Origin: Hermetia illucens
Taxonomy: Eukaryota > Arthropoda > Insecta > Diptera > Stratiomyidae
Assembly: GCF_905115235.1 (NCBI RefSeq)
Contig: NC_051851.1
Coordinates: forward strand, 131,514,725-131,578,724
Reading direction: 5' to 3'
DNA: 64,000 nucleotides
The notes below the pieces were generated by a model. That model was given only the letters and a program-made list of their open reading frames with translations, did not search any database and had not been told where the DNA came from. Below are positions 1 through 12,661 of the stretch, in pieces. The position numbers and the translations under genes are program-made. Within the stretch, counting starts at the first letter, position 1, and every line of letters starts with the position of its first letter.

Positions 1-599
1 ATCTATGTTGGATGGCTGAGAGTCAAGCAACTTGAGTTATAAAAGGCTCGATTTTCTTCACAAGAGTTGGAATTCAGTTAAATTCTGGTAGTTTAACGTG
101 AGTACTTGTTGTTTAGACTTAACCCCACGGCCTTCTTAAGACACGGGTTGATTTTGTGACCACAATCAGAGCCCACTGTGACAAGCAACAACGTTACCAG
201 CCTACATTGACTGCATGGATCAATATTCATTCTAGTTGATGCAGGACCTACCTAAATCTCCATCCAAATAAAGAGAACGGCATCCGAGTTGAAGCACAAC
301 TCTTCATTTGAGATCCAAAGGCTTCTTTGTCGCTTGAACGTAACAACAATCCCCATAATACTCCCACAAAGCGGCCAACCTGCTAGTAACTGGGCTGAAG
401 TAGCATGAACGAGGAATTCTCCTGAGACATATAATGCCCATGGTACCAGTATACCCCAGGTGACCGTAGCCACTTCAGATGAGCCTCAATTCAGACTTGA
501 ATTTGATCGACTGCATAAGTTTTGGAGCATTTGCCTACTGCATCATAACCAACAAGTCAAGTGAGTAGAGAGTTTCCCGGGCGTAATGGATCTGCCTGT
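1..599. other. No recognisable gene
   Basis: Nothing here could be assigned. A 73-codon open frame on the minus strand (252-473) has no family signature I recognise. LINE-like sequence begins near 600. Confidence 0.4.
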
Positions 600-1260
600 G
601 CGATGGTGGATATGCCGTGCTTCAGGCCGTCAAGGTGGCTCTCAAAAGGTTGGTATCATTTCAGACGCTCTGCATTCCTGTAAATCACTCAAACAAACTA
701 CGGCATCGAATCACCTAGTAGGCAAAATATCTGCCCTTGCTTTTTTAAGTCTTTGAAAGTTCTATGGTTCCCGGAGCACGCGGGACACTCATTAAATGAA
801 CTTGCCCATGTAGAGGTCCGTAAGATTCTGAGCTCTAGTCCCACAAGTTTGGTCAAACTCTCCTCTGTAGATATTTTAAAGGCAATTCAGGAGCACTCGT
901 ATAGACAGTGGGGGGATGACTTTTTGGCAATATCACGTGTCAATGTCTATAATATTTACGCTGCTTTACCTATAGTTTAACCGGAAGTTACACGTACGAT
1001 TACAGCTTCCGAAGAATAATTACTGGATCGTTTTCACATATAACAAAGTTTTTCTCAAAAGGTTTGGAAACATAGATTCGGGCAAATGTAACACTTACAT
1101 ATACGGTGTTGGGATTATGCCCGGTTTCGGATTAAGTGCAGATGGTATAATAAGTTTTTTAACCTTCAGCAAATCTTTTTGAGTAGAGATCCTTCCATGA
1201 CTGATGGCCTTTTATATTTCTTTAAGGAAGCTAGAGTCAGAATATAATACATATAGTTCA
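600..1260 (+). mobile_element. LINE remnant: RNase H and C-terminal region
   Basis: Several short frames on the plus strand read in order like the end of a LINE ORF2 with an RNase H domain. Around 650-755 is an RNase H-like stretch with IISDALHSC. It is followed in another frame (753-980) by KVLWFPEHAGHSLNELAH, which resembles the PGHSGxxGNExAD block. A downstream cysteine-rich tail around 1050-1130 reads GNIDSGKCNTYIYG. At least two frame changes and several stops make it a dead fragment. RNase H after the reverse transcriptase points to the I-like LINE groups rather than R1 or Jockey. The clade is an inference. Confidence 0.55.
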
Positions 1261-2150
1261 AGTTTCTTCGCGACATGGCATTTCCTGCCATCCCCGTTCT
1301 TTTTCTTGCATTGATCTATTATTACCCTACGAAGCTCCAATGGTTCGCAATGGTTAGTAGAGTTGCGGAGAAGTACCCGATCCAAACAGGTTCAGATACC
1401 TTTAAACAACCGAGCAGCCTTTATGTCCGTCAGATAGTTACTGGCTTTCTGGTCCGGGCTGGGCCTTTCGTGTGGAAAATACAGACAATCTTTTATTTCA
1501 CCTGGAGGAATACTGAATCTTGGTTTTCCGGACCTCAACCACCTTCGATTCTATAATACATCCTGCTTTCCCCGGAAGTCATATTTTTGTATACTAAAAC
1601 TTATAATACATCCTGGTCATTATCATCAGCTACGATATCGACTGATAAACACTAAAATTGCATCATTGCGTGAATTAATTATGAACTCAATAACGACTAA
1701 GCATTCATAACCCTAAAACCCCTCATACACTTCCTCTGCCATTGTCTAGCTCTAGCGAGAGTAAGAGTACGCACGCTGGATAAACCATTCTTTGGGCACC
1801 CCAGAGATTTTTAGCTGCAGGGAGCGAGAGCATCCGTGGATGCTACGTGCCGACTTTGAAAATCTGAGCCGCCTGGACTCTATCTCTCTGCTCTCATAAC
1901 AGCAGTCACGATCTTAGGAGTTTGTTGCATTAAAACAGCGCACCGCAGCGCGGATTGGGCTCCTCGGTGTGGCACTGACATCCACCCAGTAAGTGTTAAG
2001 CTTTCAACACGTATCCAGTCTGTTCGCCAGGCTTCGACACTTATGTGTTTGTAACTGTATCGGTAAATTAAAAAAAGTCGGGAGCCCGGAAGCTATACGC
2101 TCCTGGTCTGGAAGGTTCCGTCTTTCCTTTTGTCAGGATCATAAAGCAGG
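1260..2150. other. No recognisable gene
   Basis: A 93-codon open frame at 1275-1556 starts with a hydrophobic stretch but has no recognisable domain or splice partner. I treat it as chance. The remainder is unassigned non-coding sequence. Confidence 0.35.
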
Positions 2151-2154
2151 CCTC

Positions 2155-2590
2155 CATTGGCTAATAGCATTGACTCGAGATATTTAAACCGCTCCGTTCT
2201 GTCAGCGGCAGTGACCTGTCCAGAACTGAGCGATTTAAATATATAGGGTTAATGCGATCAGCCAATGGGGAACTGCGTAATGGAATTGCTTCATGCATTA
2301 ACGTAACCTGGATTAAGTGACATTCTATTACTGGTGTTCTTTGTGATCGACGAATGTCTTAAATCTAAAATTTACGGCAATGTCGTCCGTCCTGTCGCTC
2401 TCTATGGTTTTGAGTGTTGGCCAACTATAAACGACAATTAACGGCGTCTTGTGGTAATGGAGACGAAGATGTTGCGTTGGACTAGTGGCATGCCAAGTTC
2501 TGATCACTTCCGAAATGAGGATATCCGCGATCGATATGGGGTTGCACTGATCGTGGAAAAACTGCGTGGAATGCGTCTTCGATGGTATGT
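2155..2590 (+). mobile_element. RTE-like LINE fragment (C-terminal part of ORF2)
   Basis: The plus strand encodes a decayed RTE-like ORF2 tail: a CWPT-like block near 2417, then METKMLRWTSGMPSSDHFRN and EDIRDRYGVALIVEKL up to about 2580. This is the well-known METKMLRW / NEDIRDRYG / RLRWYGH end of RTE-type elements. The sequence just upstream (about 2155-2205) repeats the 2230-2285 segment in inverted orientation, giving an imperfect hairpin of about 49-bp arms. The fragment matches the family of the larger minus-strand element at 49.3-52.35 kb. Confidence 0.65.
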
Positions 2591-2599
2591 CACGTAATT

Positions 2600-3046
2600 C
2601 GCACTAACGAGAATTCAATTGCTAAGACTGGTTTGAACATTGAAGTAGAAGATTTTGTGTTCATCATATATAAGAAACTTTCTTCGCACATTTTTCCATT
2701 CATCCATTCATATATGACTGAAAACGCAAAATATTTCTTTACACTTTTCTCAAAGTACAAGATATACGTACATATTACAGACGTATATATTATGATCAAC
2801 CTAAACAGACAAACATTGCCTATTACCGAATACCATATTCTATCTGCATGTATATAAATTAATCGTACATCGATTTTCTATTTACTTTGTCCATACATAT
2901 GTACATATAAAGTACGTATATTGAAAACCGCTTGTTACAAATGTACAAATATATCTATCTAAATTAAGCACTACCCCAAAGCGCCATTCACATATTCATA
3001 TAAATACATACATATGTCCGTCTGAAGTAATTGATATTGATATATC
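2600..3046. other. AT-rich spacer
   Basis: AT-rich sequence with repeated tacatatgtacata-type runs, typical of insect intergenic DNA. No gene or element was recognised. Confidence 0.4.
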
Positions 3047-6000
3047 ATCATCATCATCAACGGCGCAATAACCGGTATCCGGTCTAGGATTGCCACGGAA
3101 TAAGGAACCCCAGACATCCCGGTTCTGTGCCGATTAGATATCCCTAAAAGCTATCTGGCGTCCTGACCTACGCCATTGCTCCATCTTAGACAGGGTCTGC
3201 CTCGTCTTCTTTTTCTACCATAGATATTGTGCTTATAGACTTTCTGGGTGGAATCATCCTCATCCATACGGATTAAGTGACCCGCCCCCCGTAACCTATT
3301 GAGCCGGATTTTACCCACAACCGGACGGCCATGGTATCGCTCATAGATTTCGTCGTTATGTAGGCTACGGAATCGTCCATCCTCATGTAGGGGGCCAAAA
3401 ATTCTTCGGAGGATTCTTCTCTCGAACGCGACCAAGAGTTCGCAATTATTCTTGCTAAGAACCCAAGTCTCTGAGGACTGGCAAGATCATTGTCTTGTAC
3501 AGTAGAGCTTTGACCCTATGGTGAGACGTTCCGAGCGGAACAGTTTTTGTAAACTGAAATAGGCTCTGTTGGCTGACAACAACCGTGCGAGGATTTCGTC
3601 ATCGTAGCTGCTATCGGTTGTGATTTTCGACCCTAGATAGGAGAAATTATCAACGGTCTCAAAGTTGTATTCTTCTATATTTATTCTTCCTGTTTGACAA
3701 GTACGGTTTCATGTTATTGGTTGGTTGGTTTTCGGTGCTGACGTTGCCACTATATACTTTGTCTTGCCTCCGGGCCGATCACCGCCTGCTCGATCTGGAT
3801 GAAGGCAGTTTATACGTCTCGGGTCGTTCTTCCCACGATATCGATATCGTCAGCATATGCCAGTTTCGGGGTGGACTTCAAGAGGATCGTACCTCTTGCA
3901 TTTACCTTAGCATCACGGATCACTTTCTCGAGGGGAGCGCCAGGTTAAAGAGGACGCATGATAGGGCATCCCCTTGTCGTAGACCGTTGTTGATGTCGAA
4001 TGCTCCTGCTGCTCTTATTTGGCCTCGCACATTGGTCAGGGTCAGCCTAGTCAGTCTTATCAATTTCGTTGGGATACAGTGTACAGTTTTATCCTGGCAA
4101 TGCTATCATAGGCGGCTTTAAAGTCGATGAACGGATGGTGCAACTGTTGTCCATATTCCAACAGTTTTTGCATCGCTTGCTGCAGAGAGAAAATCTGATG
4201 CTGTTGCCTGGAATGAAGTCTCTTTAGTACGGGTCAATGATGTTCTGGGCGTATGGGGCTATCCGGCCTAGTAAGATAGCGGTGAATATCTTATAGATGG
4301 TACTCAGCAACGTGATACCTCTATAATTGCCGCACTGTGTGATATCTCCCTTTTTATGTATGAGACAGATAATGCCTCGTTACCAATCGTCAGGCATTGA
4401 TTCGCTGTCCCATACGTCGAGCACAAGTTGATGAACGACTTGGTGTCACTGGTCGCCTCCATATTTAACCAATTCGGCTCTAATTCCATCGGCTCCTGGC
4501 GATGAATTGCACGGACTGTTTCTCTTATACTTGGTGGTGGTAGTATTTGTCCGTCGTCTTCAGTTGGCGGGACCTCCAACTCACCGATGTTCTGGTTATT
4601 CAGTAGTTCATCAAAGTACTCAACCCATCGCTCTAATATGCCCATTCTGTCGGAAATTAGATTTCCTTCTTTGTCTCGGCAGGATGAGCATCGTGGTGTA
4701 TAAGGCTTCATCCTGCTGACTTGTTGGTAAAACTTCCGAGCCTGGTGCGGTTGCTTTCTGTACTTTTCTAGTTCACAGACTTGTCGGTTCTCCTAGGCTT
4801 CACTTTTCTGCTAGACGGAGTTCGTATAGGTGTCGTGGAGAGCTTTGTTGTGGATGGCTTCAGTATTCACTCTCACCTGATTGTCAGAGGGGATTGTAGG
4901 TGGTGCCGTAATTCGAGTTTGGAGCAGCATGCCAAGTGGTCCGAGTCTATATTGGCCCCACTATATGTTGTGACATTCATCAAGGCTGAGAGTTAGCGGC
5001 TTTCAATCAGCACGTGGTCAATATAGTTGAAAGTGGTCCCGTCTGGAGAGGCCCACGTATATTTGTGATCCGCTTTCCGCGCAAACCAAGTACTTCCAAC
5101 AACCATTTCATATGATACTGCTAACTGGATAATGCGCAATCCGTTATCTCTGGTAATCCCAATGTAAGCTATGGGAGCCGACGTATCGCCAGAATACGGG
5201 CGGCGTCCCTACTTGACTGTTGAAACCTCCAAGTATGATTTTGAAATCATACTTGGGATAGGCTTCGAGGGTCCGCTCAACTGCCTCGTAGAAGCTAATC
5301 TTCTCCGACTCTGCAGTCTCCTTTGTAGTGGCGTGAACGTTTATGAGGCTTATATTTCTAAACTTGCCTCGCAAACGCAGAGTGCATAGCCTTTCGCTTA
5401 TATTTTCAAAGCCGATAACAGCATTCATTCATTTTTTGGCTGATTAAGAAACCTACTTCGAGCACATGGTTTACTAGATGGCCAGTGTAAAATATGGTGT
5501 AGCTGCTCTTCTCCAGAAAACCGGTCCCTGTCTATCGCATCTCTTGTAACGATGCTACATCAGCTTTATATTGGGACAGGGTATCGGCTAGCTGCTTAGC
5601 ACCATTCGGTCTGTACAGGGAGCGCACGTTCCATGAGAAAATGCGCAAATCGTTAATCCCTTTTTAGTTGCCGGGTTCGTCGTTGTAAGGTCCATCCCCA
5701 TGCGTCTATATGGAAATTCCTTGAAAAACATCCGGTAGCCCTGATGCCGACTGATCATATGGTTTCCAAATTCGTCTTTGAAAAGACATACACTGTCGTA
5801 ATCACCGAAAGAGAAGAATGGTCGACAAGTGGTCATGAGTCTTTTCAGATTACAGACCAAATAATCTTCACCGACGGGTCAGTCACGGAGGATGGATCGG
5901 GTGCAGGCGTGTTCTCGGAGAATCCGATTATAGAACTGGCCCGACCCCTCGGAAAAATGACGACCATATTCCAGGCGGAGATATATGCCATTTCATTGGC

Positions 6001-6780
6001 AGCAGAAGAATGTCTGCGACAAAAATGGAGGGGTCGCACCATTCGAATCTGTTCCGACAATCGGGCGGCATTACAGGATTCACGCAACCGAGTGGAGAAA
6101 TTTGGACTCTTGCCGGCAAGCAAAAATCCTTGTGAAGGAGCCTAGGGCCACTAGAGCGGCATTTTTGTTGTCCCTTAAGAAGTGGGACATGAAAACCCTA
6201 GTAGGGCTTTTGACGGGACACTGCCCCTTAAACTACCATATGGAAAAGATTGGGGTAGTGGTTTCGGCTGTGTGCAGCCAATGTGAGGAGGAGGAGGAAA
6301 CTGCCCTGCACTTTTTATGCAGCTGCCCGGCATCCTCAGATCTCAGACGAAGACACCTTGGCAAGGTTTTCTTCAATGAAGAATCTGCACACTCTCTGCC
6401 TCTTGAGAATGTTCTCAGATTCGCTAAAGCCTGCGAACACCGTAGGCGGGAAGCCATTGAATAGGCAACTTACGGGGATAGTACAATGGGCCTAATAATG
6501 GCCTGAGTGCTCGGAGCTGCGGCTCCCCCCATTTAACTAAACTAACTAAGGTCCATCCTGTCCGAGGCTGCTTTCGTGGCTTCGTAACATCGGTTTTCCG
6601 TGTAGGATTGTCAGCCCTACCCAACCCCCAACCTGGAGGACCAGTTGGTACATTTTGTCCCGTTTTTAGGGGCGGGAGACTCGTCTTCATCCCTCTCCGT
6701 CTGCAGTTTTTCATAAGAAAGAAGAAAGAACTCCCAGTGATTACCATGTGGAGGTGGAGATAGGGTTTAGTAGTAGGGCT
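3047..6780 (-). mobile_element. RTE-like LINE copy A, interrupted by a younger LINE
   Basis: Read on the minus strand, the element runs from about 6780 down to 3047. N-terminal ORF residues (LPPLKTGQNVPTGPPGWGLG, near 6680-6620) lead into an AP-endonuclease start (DLRIFSWNVRSLYRPNGAKQ, around 5650-5600). Endonuclease continues near 5430-5144, the reverse transcriptase region lies near 4711-3700, and the C-terminal block ERRILRRIFGPLHEDGRFRS / YERYHGRPVVGKIRLNRL at 3430-3151. It ends in a GAT trinucleotide tail (atcatcatcatcaac on the plus strand), as RTE-clade elements often do. Many frameshifts and stops. The 5698-6546 segment is a separate insertion. Confidence 0.75.
5698..6546 (+). mobile_element. 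5'-truncated RNase H-bearing LINE inserted in RTE copy A
   Basis: The insert is bounded by a 12-bp direct repeat, taaggtccatcc, at 5686-5697 and 6547-6558, which I read as its target-site duplication. It encodes an RNase H domain (IIFTDGSVTEDGSGAGVF, 5858 on; later FQAEIYAISLAAEECL and ICSDNRAALQDS). A different frame then gives the cysteine/histidine tail (LLTGHCPLNYHMEKIG, CSQCEEEEETALHFLC, 6150-6464). One frame change separates the halves near 6110-6125. The 3' end has short aactaa repeats rather than poly(A). Known I-like LINEs have this RNase H plus CCHC order. Only the last 0.85 kb of the element is present. Confidence 0.8.
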
Positions 6781-6894
6781 GTTAGTGTTGGTTCAGCAGG
6801 CGTTTCCCAGGTTTTATACTCCATCGTGGGTACCAATCCACGTTTCGCCCTGGGACCTATACTACCCTTTGACCGCCAGTTCCCATATCTCTAG

Positions 6895-7002
6895 CAAGTT
6901 TCATTCGGATCGGTTTAGCCGTTTTGGAGAAAATTGCATGTGGTAGACAGACAGACAGAATCGTTTTTAATAAGGCTTTGCTTTACACAAAACCTTAAAA
7001 AT
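6895..7002 (+). repeat. R repeat, 3'-tail fragment
   Basis: This carries the recurring core (agccgttttggagaaaattg, then a gacagacagacaga run) followed by aataaggctttgctttacac and aaaaccttaaaaa. The same core and tail recur near 27590, 42960, 44550 and 46300, so this is the 3' end of a dispersed repeat family. Confidence 0.6.
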
Positions 7003-9819
7003 CAAAATTAAGAAATTTGTGTTTGGTTGTTTTTGGCCATAAACGATAGTGTGCTTCTAGCTAAGTGCATGCTATCAGTCCTATTGGTTCACTTTGTGGG
7101 TAGAGTATCAGGTCCTTTTTAGACTGTTAGCCTGCCGGGTCCCAGGGCCAAACAAACAACAACTGTGTTTCCCGGTGCCATCTCGTGAAGATTCTCCTCG
7201 GTCACTTGATTTTGGTTCGACCTACAGGGTTGCTGCCCTATCGTTCTCACCGCCACCTTAGAGCCCTAGAGTTGAAATTAAAGGAAATAATTGTTAAGAG
7301 TTAAATCGACCTACTTAGTTGGCTGCTGCAGAATGAACGCTTCTAAAGCATATAGATTCTTCGCCACCGCGAAATATATTCTTAGTTAACGCTGTTTAAG
7401 TGGCCACTGAAGATTTTCTGAAATTTGGATGAATTTCCTAGCATCCAGCAAACAAGCTTGGACGAGAAATGAATAATACGATAATATTACAGCGTCAGGG
7501 GTTGATGCCTTGCAGAATGTCTAAACTATTGCATAATAAATAATCGATCTAACAGCATCTAAGTTATATTGCTACCTCCTCCAATTACGTTATTTAGTTT
7601 TTACAGCTGTTTAAGTTTCTGATACAGATTACTGGTGATGGTGTAATAGTATACTTTGTCATATCCAACATATCCATTTGTGAATTTCCATCCATTGTAT
7701 AAGAATGGTAATGCAAGTGGCTTAATGAGTTTCCGTCAAAAATAATAAGGAAATGGACCCCTATATTTAGAGAAGATGTAAAGCTAATTCTCCAATATTA
7801 ATCAAAAATGTTTATTTTCCAACATGTGTATATATTTGTAAGGCTTTGGATAGATCTTTTCCGACCAATGAACCTTAATCCAAATATCAAAGATTGATAC
7901 TAAAGCCTAATTTGGGAAAACAAGATCATCAATCCATGCTAATGATCATCGACCAATTTATTATACATTATAATTGCCATTTTCATAGATCGATGAGATG
8001 AAATTAATCAGCCGAACAGGTTTTGATTCCTATCGAAACCAACTCCAAGTTCCCTGATAAGGTAAGCTATTATCGGAATGAACAAATCAATTTCGCTCAT
8101 GGCATTTTGTCTGGATATAAGATAAGCAAAAGTGTGGTTGAACTTACAGTCTGCCAGGCGAGCCCTTAAGTCTACACCGATGGATGAATATAAATAACGA
8201 TTCGTGTTTCGCCCTGCTTGTATCTATTTTACATAAACATCCACTTCAACGATTGAATAAGAAAAGATCTAGCAGTTCATCGATTATCGCATGTTTTATA
8301 AAACGAATTTTGATTAAGATTGAATCATTCCCATTTTAAGTTTTTTATTCAATGAGGGTTGGGGCAATTACTTTTATTGAAAATGAGTATCTTTTGGATT
8401 TTCATATCATCTTACCATAAGGTTAATAATCACTGCCTGATGAAAATTAGCCTTATAAAGTCTTATCCTCCTGCAAGATCTTAGATTATTATTGTTTAAA
8501 CCATGATCGAACGACCGACGATCATCTTAGATGGCGTAATGGCAAAAATCCAGAGATTCTGGTTGGTATATTTCTGCAATTATTGCTGCATGACAAACTA
8601 TCTTAAATGGGAATATGACATTAAACGAAATGGACAGGCGTGAATATAATTTGAGCTCATCTAACCATCCTGGGTTTTTGTTTACTATGCCTTTGATCGT
8701 GTTTAAAATTACCGTATGCGTGGGACTCCTCCTCAACGTGAACTTGACTTTCAGATGACCACGGATCTTTTTTGGACGTTAAGTGAGGCTACTTATGGCT
8801 CGGTTGAATGATAGTTTTGACATGGATCCATCTGTTCATTAGTTGAAGTAACAAACATGAAATTCGCATCAGAATAGTTTCGCCCGCTTAGGCAAGTACA
8901 TAGAATCTGTGGTTTTTATGGTATCTAGAGAATCGAAGACCATCCATATTTTTTTGAACATGTAAGTCGGTAAATTTATGGTCGGAGACTAAAACGGTGC
9001 TGGGACTAAAAACTTACGATAATATGGAGTAAATTACGTATACATGTTACATATACAAGTTGTCACCTATTAAATTTTGCTGTTTTTATTTTCAAAAGTA
9101 AAATCGATAATTTGCAATGTTACATGGCTACATTTGTTAAAACAACAGTTGCACATTAAATTTAAAATGATGCTATTACTGACTCTGCTCTCTTTACGGA
9201 AACCTTCTGAAAGGCGTGACACTCCCTCGTCGGGACAAAAATTGGCGAACTCACCAAACAAGCGGAAACGCAAGTCATTATTTACAGAATAAGGCGAAGG
9301 GTTTCACCCTGCTGCCTCAAGTGCCGGGTCTATGTACACAAAGCCAGGATAAAAGGCAGAATAGAAGCAGTTTGTGTTTGTTGGAGAAACGCTTCAAAAA
9401 CAATGTTCGAAAAATGCGTTCTTTGAAAATACTGGGACCGGACTTCTTTCGAGATTCAACCAAATTCACGGTTGGGTGAGAACGAGTTGATATCAAAACA
9501 AAACACAAAGATTAGTGTTAATTGATTAATTTTATTGCCCGCACAAAGCAGGATGAGAAAAAGAAACGAAAAAACAAAACGAGAACGTGAAAACAGTAAA
9601 AAAGCGAATTGCGCGTGAAAGATGATAATAAACGTCAAGCGGAGATCTTGATAGAAAACCGCTGTAAATTTACACACACAGTCAACGCTAACGCAGAAAT
9701 AAGATGAGATGAGAAGCGGGAGATTTGAACAGTGTTTGCAAGTGTGACGAATCGGAGTACAAAGTGTCAGGTTTCCACAGAAGAGCAAAAAGTGAAAAGT
9801 CAAACACAATAATCCATTT
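7003..9819. other. Long stretch without recognisable gene
   Basis: I found no frame with domain-like content in these 2.8 kb. The small frames at 8527-8736 and 9070-9508 overlap on both strands with no conserved motif. Purine-rich sequence at about 9500-9800 looks like untranslated or repeat sequence. Confidence 0.4.
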
Positions 9820-11000
9820 TTTATAACACATTCAATTTATTGTTCTTAATTTGTTTGACAATTTAGCTTAGGACTAAACTTAATACTATGTCTTAACCCT
9901 AACAAACCTAATTTTATCTAGAATCTAAACTATCGCTAATTTTACAACTTAATTTTAAAAAAAAATCGTTCTTGGGGGAAAGCCGGGAAAACCCCCTACT
10001 TCATCAATATGATGGCGGTTGTGGTGTCTTTTTCCATGTATAGGTGCCAATCGGTACCAGTCTCTTGAGAGTTTGGTCAGTCAGATACGTCTAGTCTGTT
10101 ATTAGGTTATTGAGCTAACGAGTAGACAAAGCCGTGGAAGGGGCGGTTATAGTGTATTAAGGAATTTTGATGGAAAAGTTGATCCTAATTGAAGTTGAAT
10201 GGGGAGGATGTGGGAAATTAGCGACCGTAAGTAAGTCGGTCTGACACCCAACGACGAACTAGCTCGTGGGGATGGGTTTGGACTTGGGCTGGGAATTTTA
10301 TTAGGGATTTGATTAGGAAGACGACTAGGTCGATGGTTTCCATCGTGTCATATCACATCTTGGTTATTTAGAGGGTGATCAGGATTCAGGGATATGCGGA
10401 AGAATTTCCTCTCTCTTGTTCCAAGGCATTCCATTTGGTGCGATGAAAGGTCGCAAGCAACAAAACCTTAAGAGATCAGAAGTCGAATTAACTGTTTATA
10501 ACAGAATAATTTAACCTCCGATCGGACAGAAGAGTTCTTATTGAGTAGGAGCCTTTTGAGACTTTGTATTGTCTTTTGAGACTTTGTATTGTCTAAAATA
10601 TGACTCATATGAAGAATCGGGGAAAGACGGGTATTAAATTCGACGCCAAGCTACTTGGTGGATGTATCATATGGGATTTGGGTGGTAGGTACGTTTAGGT
10701 TTCATGCGTCAGTCATTCTCTTCCGTGTAAATTTGGATTTACCACGACAAATTATAACTTCGCACTTCGCTGGATTAGGAGGAGGAATTAGGGGGACTGA
10801 TTAGGCTTAGGTTAATTGAGGCTGTGTACAATATTAGATCATCCGCGTATTGGATGATTCTAACGGGGTTGCTGGGGATTTTCTAAAGGAATATGGGCGG
10901 TGTATATAAAGAGGAACATAGCAGATAGAACAGACCTCTAAGGGATACCATCGATTGTTTTCACTGGCTTCAAATTTTTATTTGATTAAATCCATCGATA
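9820..11000 (-). mobile_element. Decayed Jockey-like LINE reverse transcriptase fragment
   Basis: On the minus strand around 10950-10810 the frames read RSVLSAMFLFIYTAHIPLEN and then NPVRIIQYADDLILYTAS. This is the GxPQGSVLSPxLF and YADD catalytic box of a LINE reverse transcriptase. The best match inside the window is the plus-strand element at 24.9-26.07 kb (NPIRILQYADDLIL), so both are probably one Jockey-like family. Its apparent 3' end lies near 9820-9970, where the minus strand ends in an AT-rich tail with aataaattgaatg. Stops and frame changes are frequent. The limits are approximate. Confidence 0.6.
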
Positions 11001-11289
11001 TGTACCAGGAGCACTACACCAACCTTCCATTTACCCAGTTCCGGCAGCTGCGATGGTTGGGGGAGGTGCCTGATATTACCCTACTAACCGACAATGGGAA
11101 CTTTAGAGTGGGGAACTGAAGAATGTCTGAGCAGAGATCTTCTAGTTTTACGGTTTTAGGAACATATAGGAGAATTAACGGGCTTACGGACCAGCCAGGC
11201 GGGGCTTTGATCTTGGCCGTCCCGCGGTAGGTACAGTCTGCATCTCTGACAACTGTTAGGAACGGAATCTATTCGTACTATTCACCACC

Positions 11290-11730
11290 AGCTCAAGTCA
11301 TGGAAAATTTCGCCCGTCTACAACAAGGCCCGATCACAGGAGATCTTGTGCCAGTTTTGGCTAGAACCAGACTGCGGATACCAGTGAAACCATTTTCAGA
11401 GGGCCTGAAGGAAATATCTTGCTGCAAGGTGAGATGACTTCTATACTTCGTGAAAGCTACGGGCTGGCTATGAAGATCAGTGCCGGGTGAAGTCTGATCC
11501 CTTGGTCTTACTATAACAATCATGGTCTTAAAAGGTCTTGGCATCAAAACGGCGCATAAGGGGGTTAATTGTACTACTCGGAATGATACCTATCTATCAT
11601 ACCACACGGTCAAACTCCTTCTCTAGATCTAGACAAGCAGTCTAGAGAGGACTGTGATCTTCATAGTGTTTCTCCATGATCCATCTCCGCGCATCGTGTA
11701 TTGCGTCGATAATTTCTGATCGCTCTGTAC
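11290..11730 (-). mobile_element. RTE-like reverse transcriptase remnant
   Basis: The minus strand from about 11705 reads DAIHDARRWIMEKHYEDHSP and, after a stop, CLDLEKEFDRVV. This is the DAIHxARxxMEKxxxxxxPL-LDLEKAFDRVP signature of RTE-like elements, also seen at 50.2-50.05 kb. The following open frame (11547-11293) is in the right position for the next part of the domain but is too diverged to assign. Confidence 0.5.
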
Positions 11731-12449
11731 ATATGTATGCTCGTTTGACTAATTCATCCCTTATAAAAATTAGTCTGGTTACTGACCGGCGCTATTGTTA
11801 TCTTAATCCATTCATTAACACAAAAACAATCATTCTTCTATTCCAAAGAAGACATCCTTTCAGCATGACCTCTGCACTTCCCTTCATAAAAATCTCTTAT
11901 CTCAGGAATTATACATCTAACATTGTTATGCGTTGATGGATAATAGATTGCAATTTGCTTTCTTAAAATAGTTTAATAAAGTCTCCTTTATTTTATACTT
12001 TTGAGATGTTTGGTTTTGTTGTTATCCGTTTCGGAATAATTTCATGAAATTTTTGGAATATGCTTTTATCAACGCTTTGAAACTATAGTGAATTTAGAAT
12101 ATGAGAAAAATAAATAAAAAATATAAATGACAAATATGATAAATATGTAAATAAACAAAATAAAAGGAAGTACTGAAAATTACAGCATTCCGCGAAAATT
12201 TCTTAAACGGAGTTCATCTAAACTGCACGTGATAAAAAGGCAAACTAATTTTAATATAGACTTTTATACAAAGCCTTACAAATATTAATGGCGATTTCTT
12301 TAAAAAATTATCCTCCTCACTCAACGTCAACTTTATTCTTGCAAACTTCTCATATCTTGAATACGTCAGCACAAGCTACCCATTTAGAAACATAAAATAT
12401 ATACCACTTAATATCTGGATATTTCCAAAGGGCTAATTTAATCAACTAT
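11730..12449. other. AT-rich region upstream of receptor gene 1
   Basis: No coding sequence is recognised. The region precedes the conserved upstream block of the first receptor gene and may hold distal regulatory sequence, which cannot be shown here. Confidence 0.3.
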
Positions 12450-12590
12450 CAAATTATAGACTACACCTCTGGGAAATTATTGACACATAGAAGGAATAAA
12501 CTATCAATCGCCTAATGATAGGTTACCTTTCCAGGAAGTCGTTCTTATTCTGTTGAAGAAAATTGATAAATTATATCATTAATTGTTTAT
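12450..12590 (+). promoter_or_regulatory. Conserved block upstream of receptor gene 1
   Basis: This non-coding block is shared with receptor genes 3 and 4 and, in its proximal half, gene 2. Common strings include caaattatagactacacc, gggaaa-(a/c)t-(g/a)ttgacac and attctgttgaagaaaattg. It ends 71 bp before the ATG, like the other copies. It probably spans the core promoter or 5' UTR. Confidence 0.55.
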
Positions 12591-12661
12591 GTTAGATATT
12601 CTGGGAGACTTCCCTCTCATGGAATTCAAAAACCAAAACCAGTTGGTTTATATCCCCCAAT

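Noticed and set aside
1275-1556. 93-codon plus-strand frame with a hydrophobic start, resembling a secreted or membrane protein
   Set aside because: No recognisable domain, no splice partners and no conservation visible; it lies directly after LINE debris.
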